64,000 bases of DNA from Streptococcus uberis (GTDB lineage Bacteria; Bacillota; Bacilli; Lactobacillales; Streptococcaceae), in contig NZ_LS483397.1 of NCBI RefSeq assembly GCF_900475595.1, positions 777,001-841,000 on the forward strand, given 5' to 3'. Of this stretch, positions 18,987 through 29,868 are shown one piece after another. Numbering within the stretch: position 1 is the first letter of the stretch; each line of letters begins with the position of its first letter. Under the pieces are notes generated by a model. That model was not told where the DNA came from. It saw nothing but the letters and a program-made list of their open reading frames with translations, and did no database searches. The position numbers and the translations under genes are program-made.

Positions 18987-19865
18987 ATGAACGAAAAAAT
19001 AGGAATTGGTAGGTCGCATAGCAAAATCATTTTGATGGGAGAACATTCTGTCGTCTATGGCTTTCCGGCAATTGCCCTACCTTTAAAAGATATAGAGGTC
19101 ACGTGTCGTATTAAGGCATCAGATACCCCATTAAGATTTGATTTTTATGACACTTTGTCAACGGCTATTTATTCTGGCTTGGATTATCTAAAGATTAAAA
19201 ATCACCCTATCTCATATGATATTGTATCTCAAGTGCCTCAAAAAAGAGGAATGGGTTCATCTGCAGCAGTTTCAATTGCTGCGATAAGAGCAGTGTTTGA
19301 TTACTTCAATGAAGAATTATCTGATGAGTTGTTGGAAATATTGGTCAATAAGGCAGAAATTATTGCACATACTAATCCTAGTGGCTTAGATGCCAAAACT
19401 TGTCTCAGTGACCAAGCCATAAAGTTCATTAGAAATGTGGGCTTTGAAAGTCTGAATATCAACCTTGATGCCTATTTGATCATTGCAGATACAGGCATTC
19501 ATGGACATACCAGAGAAGCTGTTCAAAAAGTTGCAAAGTATGAAGAAACGAATCTTCCATATCTAAAACAACTTGGCCAACTGACAGAAGATGTTGAAAA
19601 TGCTATTAAAAATAGAGATATCAAAACAATTGGCTATTCCATGACACAAGCACATGAGGCCCTTAAAGCAATTGGGGTCAGTATCGCTAAAGCCAATCAA
19701 TTAGTTGAGGAAGCTTTGAAAGAAGGAGCTTTGGGAGCCAAAATGTCTGGTGGTGGCTTAGGAGGTTGTATCATAGCCCTTGTTGACCAAAAAGAAAAAG
19801 CAGATGCAATCAGCCAAAAATTAAGAGAAGAAGGGGCCGTGAATACGTGGATCCAAAAACTGTAA
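18987..19865 (+). CDS. mvaK1: Mevalonate kinase
   Basis: This 292-aa GHMP kinase phosphorylates mevalonate to 5-phosphomevalonate. It has KIILMGEHSVVYGFPAIALP (motif 1), the ATP-binding motif KRGMGSSAAVSIAAIRA and the C-terminal KMSGGGLGGCIIAL. AAGGA precedes the ATG. It is the first gene of mvaK1-mvaD-mvaK2-fni, overlapping mvaD by 19 nt. With mvaS and mvaA on the opposite strand it completes the route to IPP/DMAPP, which streptococci use instead of the MEP pathway. Confidence 0.95.
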   Translation: MNEKIGIGRSHSKIILMGEHSVVYGFPAIALPLKDIEVTCRIKASDTPLRFDFYDTLSTAIYSGLDYLKIKNHPISYDIVSQVPQKRGMGSSAAVSIAAIRAVFDYFNEELSDELLEILVNKAEIIAHTNPSGLDAKTCLSDQAIKFIRNVGFESLNINLDAYLIIADTGIHGHTREAVQKVAKYEETNLPYLKQLGQLTEDVENAIKNRDIKTIGYSMTQAHEALKAIGVSIAKANQLVEEALKEGALGAKMSGGGLGGCIIALVDQKEKADAISQKLREEGAVNTWIQKL

Positions 19866-20783
19866 CAGTTAAATCGTACGCTAATATTGCCATTATTAAA
19901 TATTGGGGAAAAGAAAATCAGGAAAAAATGATACCGTCAACCAGTAGCATTTCTCTGACTTTAGAAAATATGTATACTGAAACAAGTCTTAAACGATTAG
20001 ATCATGGTGCTCAAAAGGACTTGTTTTATATTGATGATTACTTGCAAGATCAAGCAGAGCATCAAAAAATTTCTGCGATTATTGATCAATTTCGAACGGA
20101 TAAGAATCAATTTGTAGAGGTTAGAACTCGAAATAACATGCCGACAGCTGCAGGTTTGTCCTCCAGTTCAAGCGGCTTATCTGCCTTGGTTAAAGCATGT
20201 AATCTTTTCTTCAACTGTCGCTTGAATCAGAAAGAATTGGCCCAAAAAGCCAAGTTTGCATCAGGGTCGGCCTCACGATCTTTCTTTGGGCCACTCTCTG
20301 CCTGGGACAAGGATAGCGGGGATATTTATCAGGTTGAAACAGATTTGAAATTGGCAATGATTATGTTGGTTGTCAATGACGCTCGTAAACCAATCTCAAG
20401 CCGTGAAGGTATGAAACTTTGTCGAGAAACGTCAACAACTTTTGATCAATGGATACAGCAATCAGAACAGGATTATCAAGAGATGTTGCTGTATTTAAAG
20501 AACAATGATTTTGAAAAAGTAGGTCAATTAACTGAGAAAAATGCTTTGGCAATGCATGCGACAACACGGACGGCTAAGCCTTCTTTTTCATATCTTACAG
20601 AGGATTCTTATCAGGCAATGGATAAAGTCAAAGCATTACGGGAAGAAGGTTTCCAATGCTATTTTACAATGGATGCGGGTCCCAATGTTAAGGTACTTTG
20701 TCTTGAGAAAGATTTAGATAGTCTTTCAAAACGCTTCGCAGAGGATTATTCAATTATCGTTTCAAAAACAAAGGAAATTAGTC

Positions 20784-20791
<8 letters not shown>
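19847..20791 (+). CDS. mvaD: Diphosphomevalonate decarboxylase
   Basis: This 314-aa GHMP enzyme converts 5-diphosphomevalonate to isopentenyl diphosphate with ATP-dependent decarboxylation. It shows the family N-terminus VKSYANIAIIKYWGKEN, the ATP loop NMPTAAGLSSSSSGLSALVK and the late TMDAGPNVKVLC. The start lies inside the end of mvaK1 and the 3' end overlaps mvaK2 by 8 nt, so translation is tightly coupled. Confidence 0.95.
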
Positions 20792-22777
<1,986 letters not shown>

Positions 22778-22788
22778 AAAATGTACCA

Positions 22789-22819
22789 AAAAGAACCTTG
22801 ATAATCTCAAGGTTCTTTT
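22789..22819. terminator. Bidirectional terminator between fni and mvaA
   Basis: AAAAGAACCTTGA pairs perfectly with TCAAGGTTCTTTT, with A and T tracts on both sides. The right arm also encodes the last residues and stop codon of mvaA. Confidence 0.88.
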
Positions 22820-24093
22820 CTTTCATCAAGTTTTTGCAATAGGGCTTTGGCCGTTTCTAAATTCATGTGTTTTTCTTTGAGCAAGAGTGGGACTAATTTG
22901 GGAAGTGTCTTCTCAGTTGCACCGGCTAAAAGAGCAAGTGATTTTGCTTGTAATTTCATATGTCCTGCTTGAATTCCGGTATTTGTCAGTGCTTTTAGGG
23001 CAGCAAAGTTTTGAGCTAAACCAAGACTGACAATGACTTGCGCTAATTCTTTAGCATTTGGATCATGTAATAACTGGTGGGCCATTTGGACACTTGGATT
23101 TAGGCCTATTGAGCCTCCTTTTGTAGCAATTGGCATTGGTAAGGTCAGTTGACCAATAATACAATGGTTTTCCTCGTCAACCGTCCAGGTACTTAATCCC
23201 CTATAAGTGCCATCTTTTGCTGCGAAAGCGTGGCCACCAGCTTCGATGGCTCGCCAATCATTTCCTGTAGCCATTACGACTGCATCAATGCCATTAAATA
23301 TTCCTTTGTTATGCGTTGCTGCACGATAGGGATCAATTTGGGCTAAATGACTGGCAAGTACCATTTTTTTAGCTAGAATTTTAGCTTCATTTGGATCACG
23401 ACTTAGAAAACGAAAATCAATACTGCATTCTGCACTGACCAAAGATTCACTTGCATAATTTGATAGAATTGCCATTAAAGCTTTACCTGAACTCAATTGT
23501 TCTAGCTCAGGTGTGATGGCTTCCATCATCGTATTAACCATATTGGCACCCATGGCTTCTTGAGTATCAACTGTCATATAGATAATCAAAAATTGGTCTT
23601 TTATTTGCGCAGAAAGTTCTCGGGCTCCCCCTCCTCTCTTGACAATGGAAGGGTAGGCTTGATTAGCTAGGTTGATTAAATCGTCTTTTTGGGTCAGAAT
23701 AGCTAATTTTGCGACTTCCATATCCTCCAAATCATAGAGAGCTACTTGTCCAATCATTTGACGGTTATGAACCTTTGTTTTGAAACCACCACAACGTTTT
23801 ATGATTTTAGCTGCAAAAGATGCTGCAGCAATGACAGAAGGTTCTTCTGTAACCATCGGTATTTGATAGGTTTTACCGTTTACGAAGACATCAGGGACAA
23901 TACTAAAGGGTAAAGCTAGTCTTCCGACAACGTTTTCGGTCATTTGATTAGCTGTTTCCAATGATAGTAACTCTTGTTGCATTAAGATGTCTTCGCTTCT
24001 TTCATCAAGGAGTTGATATTCTTTTAACAGCTGCATTCTTTCTTGGGGTGTTTTTTTGTAAAAACCAGACCAATTTAATTTAGGCATTGTCAT
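22807..24093 (-). CDS. mvaA: Hydroxymethylglutaryl-CoA reductase, class II
   Basis: This 428-aa enzyme reduces HMG-CoA to mevalonate, the committed pathway step. Class II features are the catalytic Glu in MTENVVGRLALPF, the DTQEAMGANMVNTMMEAI motif, the catalytic Lys/Asp region around THNKGIFNGIDAVVMATGND, and the late GLAQNFAALKAL with the C-terminal helical domain. It lies 14 nt inside the 3' end of mvaS, so mvaS-mvaA is a coupled minus-strand operon convergent with mvaK1-fni. Its 3' end coincides with the shared terminator. Confidence 0.95.
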   Translation of the reverse strand: MTMPKLNWSGFYKKTPQERMQLLKEYQLLDERSEDILMQQELLSLETANQMTENVVGRLALPFSIVPDVFVNGKTYQIPMVTEEPSVIAAASFAAKIIKRCGGFKTKVHNRQMIGQVALYDLEDMEVAKLAILTQKDDLINLANQAYPSIVKRGGGARELSAQIKDQFLIIYMTVDTQEAMGANMVNTMMEAITPELEQLSSGKALMAILSNYASESLVSAECSIDFRFLSRDPNEAKILAKKMVLASHLAQIDPYRAATHNKGIFNGIDAVVMATGNDWRAIEAGGHAFAAKDGTYRGLSTWTVDEENHCIIGQLTLPMPIATKGGSIGLNPSVQMAHQLLHDPNAKELAQVIVSLGLAQNFAALKALTNTGIQAGHMKLQAKSLALLAGATEKTLPKLVPLLLKEKHMNLETAKALLQKLDERKEP

Positions 24094-25255
24094 TTTTTTT
24101 ATAAATCCTTTGGTGTTCTTGAATTTCAGTCAAGCTAAAGTCATTTGTTCGATACTGTTTGAGCTTGGCATTTCCTGAGTCGTCTAATTCGCATTCTTCA
24201 TAGAAAAGGTCTTCATATTCTGAAACTGTTAACTTTTGACGGCTATTGAGGTAGTGGATTCTTTCTGTATTCAACTGTTTTTCATAGCCTTCAACCAGTT
24301 GTAGGCTAAAAATTTCGCTAACTGCGCCAGAGCCATATGAGAACATGCCAATTCTATCTCCTGCTTTGACTGCGGAGCTATTTTCCAAAAGGGAAAGAAG
24401 TGACATGTAAAGTGAACCTGTGTAAATGTTTCCTACTTTTCGGCTATACTGTATAGAGGCCTGAAAGGCTTCTTGTAGGGCATTTTTGTGCTGAGGTGTT
24501 AGTGATTTATCCATTAGTTTAGTTAAGCCTTTAAAGGCTAATTTGGGGAAAGGAATATGAAAACAAAATGCTGCAAAATCACTGAGTGTCACTTGGTTTT
24601 GATCTTGATAGTATTTCCATGTTGTTTTTAAGGAATCCAAGTATTGTTTTGTTGAATAGATGCCATTAACATAAGGGGTTGTGGAATAATTTGGCCGCCA
24701 AAAATCCATAACATCTCGAGTTTGAGCGACATTATCCTTGTTCAAAATAGCAATGCGAGGATTGGTTTTGATTAATAGGGCGACACTTCCAGAGCCTTGT
24801 GTAGGCTCTCCAGCAGATTTAATTCCATATTTGGCGATATCGCTTGCTATGACAAGCACCCTTGACTCTGGATGCATTGTGACATGTAATTTTGCATAGT
24901 CTAAAGCTGCAGTAGCAGCATAGCAAGCTTCTTTCATTTCAATAGAGCGTGCAAAAGGTTGGATACCTAATAAATGATGGACATAGACACTTGCTGCTTT
25001 TGATTGATCGATGGAGGATTCAGTTGCTAGGATAACCATGTCAATCTTTTTCTTATCTTCTTCATCTAAGATGCTTGCTGCGGCACTCGCAGCTAAAGTT
25101 ACGATGTCCTCAGTTATGGGAGAAATGCTGATGGCATCTAACATTAATCCTTGACTAAACTTTTCGGGATCGGTTTGTCGTGCCTGAGCCAAGTCCTCCA
25201 TGTTAAGGACATATTGACCAGTGGCAAATCCAATTTTATCTATTCCTATATTCAT
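24080..25255 (-). CDS. mvaS: Hydroxymethylglutaryl-CoA synthase
   Basis: This 391-aa thiolase-fold enzyme condenses acetyl-CoA and acetoacetyl-CoA. It begins MNIGIDKIGFATGQYVL and has the catalytic Cys in EMKEACYAATAALDYAK, the general base Glu in ILATESSIDQSK and the active-site His in FCFHIPFPKLAFKGL. GSGAVSEIF near the C-terminus is also typical. It is the first gene of the minus-strand operon and is divergent from thyA. Confidence 0.95.
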   Translation of the reverse strand: MNIGIDKIGFATGQYVLNMEDLAQARQTDPEKFSQGLMLDAISISPITEDIVTLAASAAASILDEEDKKKIDMVILATESSIDQSKAASVYVHHLLGIQPFARSIEMKEACYAATAALDYAKLHVTMHPESRVLVIASDIAKYGIKSAGEPTQGSGSVALLIKTNPRIAILNKDNVAQTRDVMDFWRPNYSTTPYVNGIYSTKQYLDSLKTTWKYYQDQNQVTLSDFAAFCFHIPFPKLAFKGLTKLMDKSLTPQHKNALQEAFQASIQYSRKVGNIYTGSLYMSLLSLLENSSAVKAGDRIGMFSYGSGAVSEIFSLQLVEGYEKQLNTERIHYLNSRQKLTVSEYEDLFYEECELDDSGNAKLKQYRTNDFSLTEIQEHQRIYKKNDNA

Positions 25256-25421
25256 TTTTTACCTTCTTTTATACAAATTATGTCGTTAATATTCTATCAT
25301 ATTTTCGATGAAAACATAGCTTTCAGACTGATACTTTTACATTTGAAAGCATATTCTTGAGCAATTTGATTCTTAAAAAGGATTTCTTCTAGCTATTTTG
25401 GTGAATTTTGGTAAAATAATA

Positions 25422-25430
25422 AACAGTACA
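25422..25430 (+). promoter_or_regulatory. Approximate extended -10 for thyA
   Basis: TTGGTAAAAT in this 195-base divergent gap fits TG-G-TAAAAT ahead of the GAAGGA SD of thyA. The gap also holds AT-rich sequence for mvaS, but no confident -35/-10 pair was assigned there. Coordinates are approximate. Confidence 0.4.
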
Positions 25431-25449
25431 AACTAGGGAAGGAATTATC

Positions 25450-26289
25450 ATGACAAAAGCAGATGTGATTTTTAAAGATAATATCAAGAAAATTTTGATG
25501 GATGGTGTTCTAAGTGAAAATGCTAGGCCAAAATATAAGAATGGACAAACTGCCAATTCCAAATATATCACAGGAGCTTTTGCGGAATATGATTTGTCTA
25601 AAGGTGAATTTCCCATAACCACATTGAGACCTATTCCCATTAAATCTGCTATAAAAGAGCTGCTTTGGATTTATCAGGACCAAAGTAATTCTTTGGATGT
25701 TTTAGAAAATAAATATAATGTCCACTATTGGAATGATTGGGAAGTGGGAACGACTCGCACAATAGGTCAACGATATGGGGCTATTGTTAAAAAACATGAT
25801 ATCATGACAAAGATTTTGAAACAATTATCGGATAATCCTTGGAATCGTCGCAATATTGTTTCTCTTTGGGATTATGAGGCATTTGAAGAAAGTGAGGGAT
25901 TACTTCCTTGTGCTTTCCAAACCATGTTTGATGTTCGTCGTGTCAATGGCGAGATTCATTTGGATGCTACTTTGGTTCAACGGTCTAATGATATGTTGGT
26001 CGCTCATCATATTAATGCTATGCAATATGTTGCTTTCCAAATGATGATTGCTAAGCATTTCGGATGGAAATTGGGTAAATTCTTCTATTTTGTTAATAAT
26101 CTTCATATTTATGACAACCAGTTCCCTCAAGCAGAGGAACTGTTAAAGAGGGAAGAAAGTGACTGTCATCCTCAGTTAGTCTTAAATGTTCCTGACGGGA
26201 CCAATTTCTTCGACATCCGTCCTGAAGATTTTGAGTTATTGGATTATAATCCAGTAAAACCTCAATTAAGCTTTGATCTTGCCATCTAA
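25450..26289 (+). CDS. thyA: Thymidylate synthase
   Basis: This 279-aa enzyme methylates dUMP to dTMP using methylene-tetrahydrofolate. It has the dUMP-binding Arg region [11 protein letters not shown], the catalytic Cys in [13 protein letters not shown], the [17 protein letters not shown] segment and [17 protein letters not shown]. It is paired with dfr, which regenerates tetrahydrofolate from the dihydrofolate this enzyme releases. Confidence 0.95.
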   Translation: MTKADVIFKDNIKKILMDGVLSENARPKYKNGQTANSKYITGAFAEYDLSKGEFPITTLRPIPIKSAIKELLWIYQDQSNSLDVLENKYNVHYWNDWEVGTTRTIGQRYGAIVKKHDIMTKILKQLSDNPWNRRNIVSLWDYEAFEESEGLLPCAFQTMFDVRRVNGEIHLDATLVQRSNDMLVAHHINAMQYVAFQMMIAKHFGWKLGKFFYFVNNLHIYDNQFPQAEELLKREESDCHPQLVLNVPDGTNFFDIRPEDFELLDYNPVKPQLSFDLAI

Positions 26290-26368
26290 AATTGGCAATC
26301 AATTTTAAATTCAGCAAAAAGGCTTAAAATTTGGTAGAATTAAGAGAATGATATAAAGGACTGGAAGA

Positions 26369-26866
26369 ATGACAAAAGAAATAATTGCTATTTGGGCTGA
26401 AGATGAAAATGGTGTGATTGGTGCAAATGGAACCTTACCCTGGTATTTACCAAAAGAACTTCAGCATTTTAAAAACACAACGTTAAATCATGCTATTTTG
26501 ATGGGACGTGTTACCTTTGAGGGAATGAAACGACGTCTTTTACCGAATCGACAAACCTTGGTTTTAACTAGTGATGAGTCTTATCATGTGGATGGAGCCT
26601 TAACCATGACAAGTTTGGAAAAAACTTTAGAATGGTATCATGCTCAAGAAAATAACCTCTATGTGATTGGTGGTCAAAAAGTTCTGCAAACATTTGATGG
26701 CCATTTTAATAAAATCATTAAAACAGTTGTTCATCATCAATTCGATGGAGATACCTACCGTCCAGAATTAGATTTGAGTCCATTTGTTGAAGAAGATTGT
26801 TTTTTCTATGAAAGAGATGATCAGAATCCTTATGATTTTACAGTGCATATTTTGGTCCGGAAATAG
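26369..26866 (+). CDS. dfr: Dihydrofolate reductase
   Basis: This 165-aa enzyme reduces dihydrofolate to tetrahydrofolate and is the trimethoprim target. It has IWAEDENGVIGANGTLPWYL with the active-site Trp, the substrate-region PKELQHFK, the NADPH-binding MGRVTFEGM and VIGGQKVLQTF. Length is standard. It is 79 bases downstream of thyA, with AAAGGA near the start and a possible extra -10 (TGGTAGAAT) in the gap. Confidence 0.94.
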   Translation: MTKEIIAIWAEDENGVIGANGTLPWYLPKELQHFKNTTLNHAILMGRVTFEGMKRRLLPNRQTLVLTSDESYHVDGALTMTSLEKTLEWYHAQENNLYVIGGQKVLQTFDGHFNKIIKTVVHHQFDGDTYRPELDLSPFVEEDCFFYERDDQNPYDFTVHILVRK

Positions 26867-26890
26867 CTGGTTCGAGGAGAAAGTTAATTC

Positions 26891-27061
26891 ATGCAACGTA
26901 GTCTATTTGGAGTATTTACGGCGTTTTTGTGTGCCATTTGTATTCTTTGTGCGATTCCTGCATTTAGGAAAAATCGTTATGGTTTAGGTATTTTGTTCTT
27001 ACTAAATGCCTTTACCAACTTAGTCAATACAATACACGCTTTTTATAGCACGCTATTTTAG
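26891..27061 (+). CDS. Small hydrophobic membrane protein between dfr and clpX
   Basis: This 56-aa ORF runs ATG to TAG, with an AGGAGAAAG SD upstream. It begins MQRSLFGVFTAFLCAICILC, contains one hydrophobic helix (about 5-23), a basic turn (FRKNRYG) and a second hydrophobic stretch (about 32-47), so a two-span hairpin is likely. It is co-directional and tightly placed between dfr and clpX. Function is unknown. Coding is supported by the SD, intact frame and membrane-like composition rather than by homology. Confidence 0.65.
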   Translation: MQRSLFGVFTAFLCAICILCAIPAFRKNRYGLGILFLLNAFTNLVNTIHAFYSTLF

Positions 27062-27084
27062 AATAGGAAAAGAGAAAGTAAAAT

Positions 27085-28314
27085 ATGGCAGGAAATAGAA
27101 GCACTGATATTAAGGTACATTGTTCATTTTGTGGTAAAAGCCAAGATGAAGTTAAAAAAATAATCGCAGGTAATAATGTTTTTATCTGTAATGAATGTGT
27201 TCTTTTATCACAAGAAATTATTAAAGAAGAGTTAGCAGAAGAAGTCTTAGCTGATTTAACAGAAGTTCCAAAACCAAAGGAACTTTTAGATGTTTTAAAC
27301 CAATATGTAGTCGGTCAGGACCGTGCTAAAAGAGCATTGGCTGTTGCGGTTTACAATCATTATAAACGCATTTCATTTTCTGAAAGTCGTGATGAAGAGG
27401 AAGTTGAATTGCAAAAATCAAACATCTTGATGATTGGGCCAACAGGATCTGGTAAGACCTTCTTAGCCCAAACCTTGGCAAAAAGTTTAAATGTGCCTTT
27501 TGCCATTGCTGATGCAACATCATTAACAGAAGCAGGCTATGTCGGAGAAGATGTTGAAAATATTTTGTTGAAACTTATCCAAGCTGCTGATTACAATGTT
27601 GAACGAGCAGAACGTGGTATTATTTACGTAGACGAAATAGACAAAATTGCCAAAAAAGGTGAGAATGTCTCTATCACACGTGATGTATCAGGAGAAGGAG
27701 TTCAACAAGCCTTGTTGAAAATCATTGAAGGGACAGTTGCATCTGTTCCACCTCAAGGAGGCCGGAAACACCCTAATCAAGAGATGATTCAAATTGATAC
27801 CAAAAATATTTTATTTATCGTTGGCGGTGCTTTTGATGGCATTGAAGAAATTGTCAAACAGCGATTGGGTGAAAAAATCATTGGCTTTGGTCAAAATTCC
27901 CGTAAGATTGATGAAGATGCTTCTTATATGCAAGAAATCATTTCTGATGATATTCAAAAATTCGGTCTTATACCAGAATTCATTGGTCGCCTACCAGTTG
28001 TAGCTGCTTTAGAACAGCTCAACATAGATGACCTCATTCAAATTTTGACAGTTCCGAAAAATGCTTTGGTTAAACAATATCAAGCCCTATTGTCATATGA
28101 TGGTGTTGAATTGTCATTTGATCAAGATGCTTTAGAAGCTATTGCGGCGAAAGCTATTGAAAGAAAAACAGGTGCGCGTGGTTTACGTTCCATTATTGAA
28201 GAAACCATGTTAGATATTATGTTTGAAATTCCTAGTCAGGAAGATGTAGTCAAAGTACGTATTACCAAGGAATCTGTCAATGGTGACGCAAAACCGATTT
28301 TAGAAACAGCGTAG
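27085..28314 (+). CDS. clpX: ClpX, ATP-dependent unfoldase of ClpXP
   Basis: This 409-aa AAA+ protein unfolds tagged substrates for ClpP. The N-terminal zinc-binding domain has CSFCGKS and CNECV; Walker A is [10 protein letters not shown], the pore-loop region includes [12 protein letters not shown], Walker B is [11 protein letters not shown], and sensor 2 is [10 protein letters not shown]. The IGF-type ClpP-binding loop is visible as IIGFGQ. It precedes engB by 10 bases, the usual clpX-engB pair. Confidence 0.96.
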   Translation: MAGNRSTDIKVHCSFCGKSQDEVKKIIAGNNVFICNECVLLSQEIIKEELAEEVLADLTEVPKPKELLDVLNQYVVGQDRAKRALAVAVYNHYKRISFSESRDEEEVELQKSNILMIGPTGSGKTFLAQTLAKSLNVPFAIADATSLTEAGYVGEDVENILLKLIQAADYNVERAERGIIYVDEIDKIAKKGENVSITRDVSGEGVQQALLKIIEGTVASVPPQGGRKHPNQEMIQIDTKNILFIVGGAFDGIEEIVKQRLGEKIIGFGQNSRKIDEDASYMQEIISDDIQKFGLIPEFIGRLPVVAALEQLNIDDLIQILTVPKNALVKQYQALLSYDGVELSFDQDALEAIAAKAIERKTGARGLRSIIEETMLDIMFEIPSQEDVVKVRITKESVNGDAKPILETA

Positions 28315-28324
28315 AGAGGGTAAA

Positions 28325-28924
28325 ATGGCTGAAGAACAAGTACTAAATACCCACAATGCTTCCTTATTGCTCAGTGCAGCTAATAAGTCCCATTACCCAG
28401 AAGATGACATCCCTGAAATTGCTTTAGCCGGCAGGTCAAATGTTGGTAAGTCAAGCTTTATCAATACCTTATTAGGCCGAAAAAATCTTGCAAGAACATC
28501 AGGGAAACCAGGAAAAACACAACTCTTAAACTTTTTTAATATTGATGATAAGATTCGATTTGTTGATGTTCCAGGTTATGGCTATGCAAAAGTGTCTAAA
28601 GTTGAGCGTGCTAGATGGGGCAAGATGATTGAGGAATATCTGACGAGTCGAGATAATCTTCGTGCTGTAGTCAGTTTGGTAGATTTACGGCATGAACCAT
28701 CAACTGAAGATGTCCAAATGTATGAGTTTCTAAAATATTACGAGATTCCTGTTATTGTAGTAGCGACCAAAGCTGACAAAATTCCACGTGGAAAATGGAA
28801 TAAGCATGAATCAATGATTAAGAAAAAACTGAATTTTGAACAAGAAGATGCTTTTATTCTGTTTTCATCAGTGGATAGAATTGGTATTGATCAAGCATGG
28901 GATGCTATTTTAGAACAAATTTAA
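28325..28924 (+). CDS. engB: Ribosome biogenesis GTPase EngB/YsxC
   Basis: This 199-aa essential GTPase aids late 50S subunit assembly. It shows G1 [13 protein letters not shown]2/G3 region GKTQLLNFF and [10 protein letters not shown], and G4 VATKADKI. It is 10 bases behind clpX and is followed by a strong terminator, closing the unit. Confidence 0.95.
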   Translation: MAEEQVLNTHNASLLLSAANKSHYPEDDIPEIALAGRSNVGKSSFINTLLGRKNLARTSGKPGKTQLLNFFNIDDKIRFVDVPGYGYAKVSKVERARWGKMIEEYLTSRDNLRAVVSLVDLRHEPSTEDVQMYEFLKYYEIPVIVVATKADKIPRGKWNKHESMIKKKLNFEQEDAFILFSSVDRIGIDQAWDAILEQI

Positions 28925-28927
28925 ACC

Positions 28928-28967
28928 AAAAACTGTAAGTCGTATATTGTTACTTACAGTTTTTTTG
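28928..28967 (+). terminator. Terminator of clpX-engB
   Basis: AAAAACTGTAAGT pairs with ACTTACAGTTTTT across an 11-base loop, followed by T residues. Confidence 0.88.
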
Positions 28968-29076
28968 CTTACTTTATTTTGACATTGTCCTCATGGAGTT
29001 ATAATAGTATCATATTCCTTTAAAACATTGACTATAAAATGAGAAAATGTTAGTCTTAGTAATAGGAGACGACGAG

Positions 29077-29799
29077 ATGGACTCAAAATATGTTAAAGAT
29101 AAAATGTATTACTCGGAGATAAAGGAAAAAAAGAATCTTTCTAGACCAATTATCATACTTGTTTTTGGACTAATATTTTCATTCATTTTCTTTTTTGCCT
29201 ATCAAACTAGCTCAATAGAAGGAAAATGGACTTCTGTGTCAAATAATCCCTTTCTATTAAAAGAATTTACAAAGATGAAGTCGTCGACAAAAGAGTTACA
29301 TTCAATTTCTTTTTCCAATTCGATGACAAATCCTGAAGTCGAATTGACCGTTAATGATGATACTTTTAACATGTTTTATCAAGTATCCATAAATAAAAAA
29401 GCACTGATCAATCAAATTCAGACCTACGCTAAAAGCGAAACTGCTAAGCTTCTTACCCCAGAAAATCAAGGACAAAGAGTTTTACCTACAGAAGTAAAAA
29501 GAGAAGTCCTAGAGCAACTCCCAACTGCCAAGGAAACAGAAGAAACAATTGATATCATATTGTCAGAAAAAGCTCATCAAGTGGGTGGAAAATATGATAA
29601 AAAGACAGGCTCGCTAACCTTCATGGTCATGTCGGGAAAAGTTAACCGTTTCAGTAATACCATTGATTTAAAAAAAGATGCTTCACAATCAAAAAAACAA
29701 AGTTTTAAAGGTGATAAGGCTTGTTTTGACTACATGAGAGATGGCCAACAATTAATTTTAGAAGGTGACAAATCTCTCGTTTTTAAACGGCAGAAGTAA
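29077..29799 (+). CDS. Streptococcal membrane-anchored hypothetical protein
   Basis: This 240-aa protein is of unknown function. ATG 29077 is chosen because AGGAG at 29064-29068 is 8 bases upstream; an ATG 10 codons earlier lacks an SD. A hydrophilic N-terminus (1-24) precedes one membrane helix (about 25-43, IIILVFGLIFSFIFFFAY), leaving about 195 residues outside. The external part contains SIEGKWTSVSNNPF and a short repeat-free beta-rich region ending VFKRQK. No enzyme motif is visible. Possible promoter elements TTGACA and TATAAT at 28979-29005 have a short 15-base spacer. Confidence 0.65.
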   Translation: MDSKYVKDKMYYSEIKEKKNLSRPIIILVFGLIFSFIFFFAYQTSSIEGKWTSVSNNPFLLKEFTKMKSSTKELHSISFSNSMTNPEVELTVNDDTFNMFYQVSINKKALINQIQTYAKSETAKLLTPENQGQRVLPTEVKREVLEQLPTAKETEETIDIILSEKAHQVGGKYDKKTGSLTFMVMSGKVNRFSNTIDLKKDASQSKKQSFKGDKACFDYMRDGQQLILEGDKSLVFKRQK

Positions 29800-29811
29800 A
29801 CAGACTCCAGA

Positions 29812-29853
29812 AAAAAACTGCACTCTGATGTTTGAACTCATCAGAATGCAGCT
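29812..29853. terminator. Bidirectional terminator before clpL
   Basis: CTGCA-CTCTGATG pairs with CATCAG-ATGCAG with small bulges. An A run on the left serves clpL (minus strand), and T-rich sequence downstream serves the plus-strand gene. Confidence 0.65.
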
Positions 29854-29868
29854 AAATCTGGTGTTTTT

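Noticed and set aside
28979..29005. Strong promoter for the anchored hypothetical gene
   Set aside because: TTGACA and TATAAT are both present, but the spacer is only 15 bases, so it is mentioned as possible and not listed as a separate feature.
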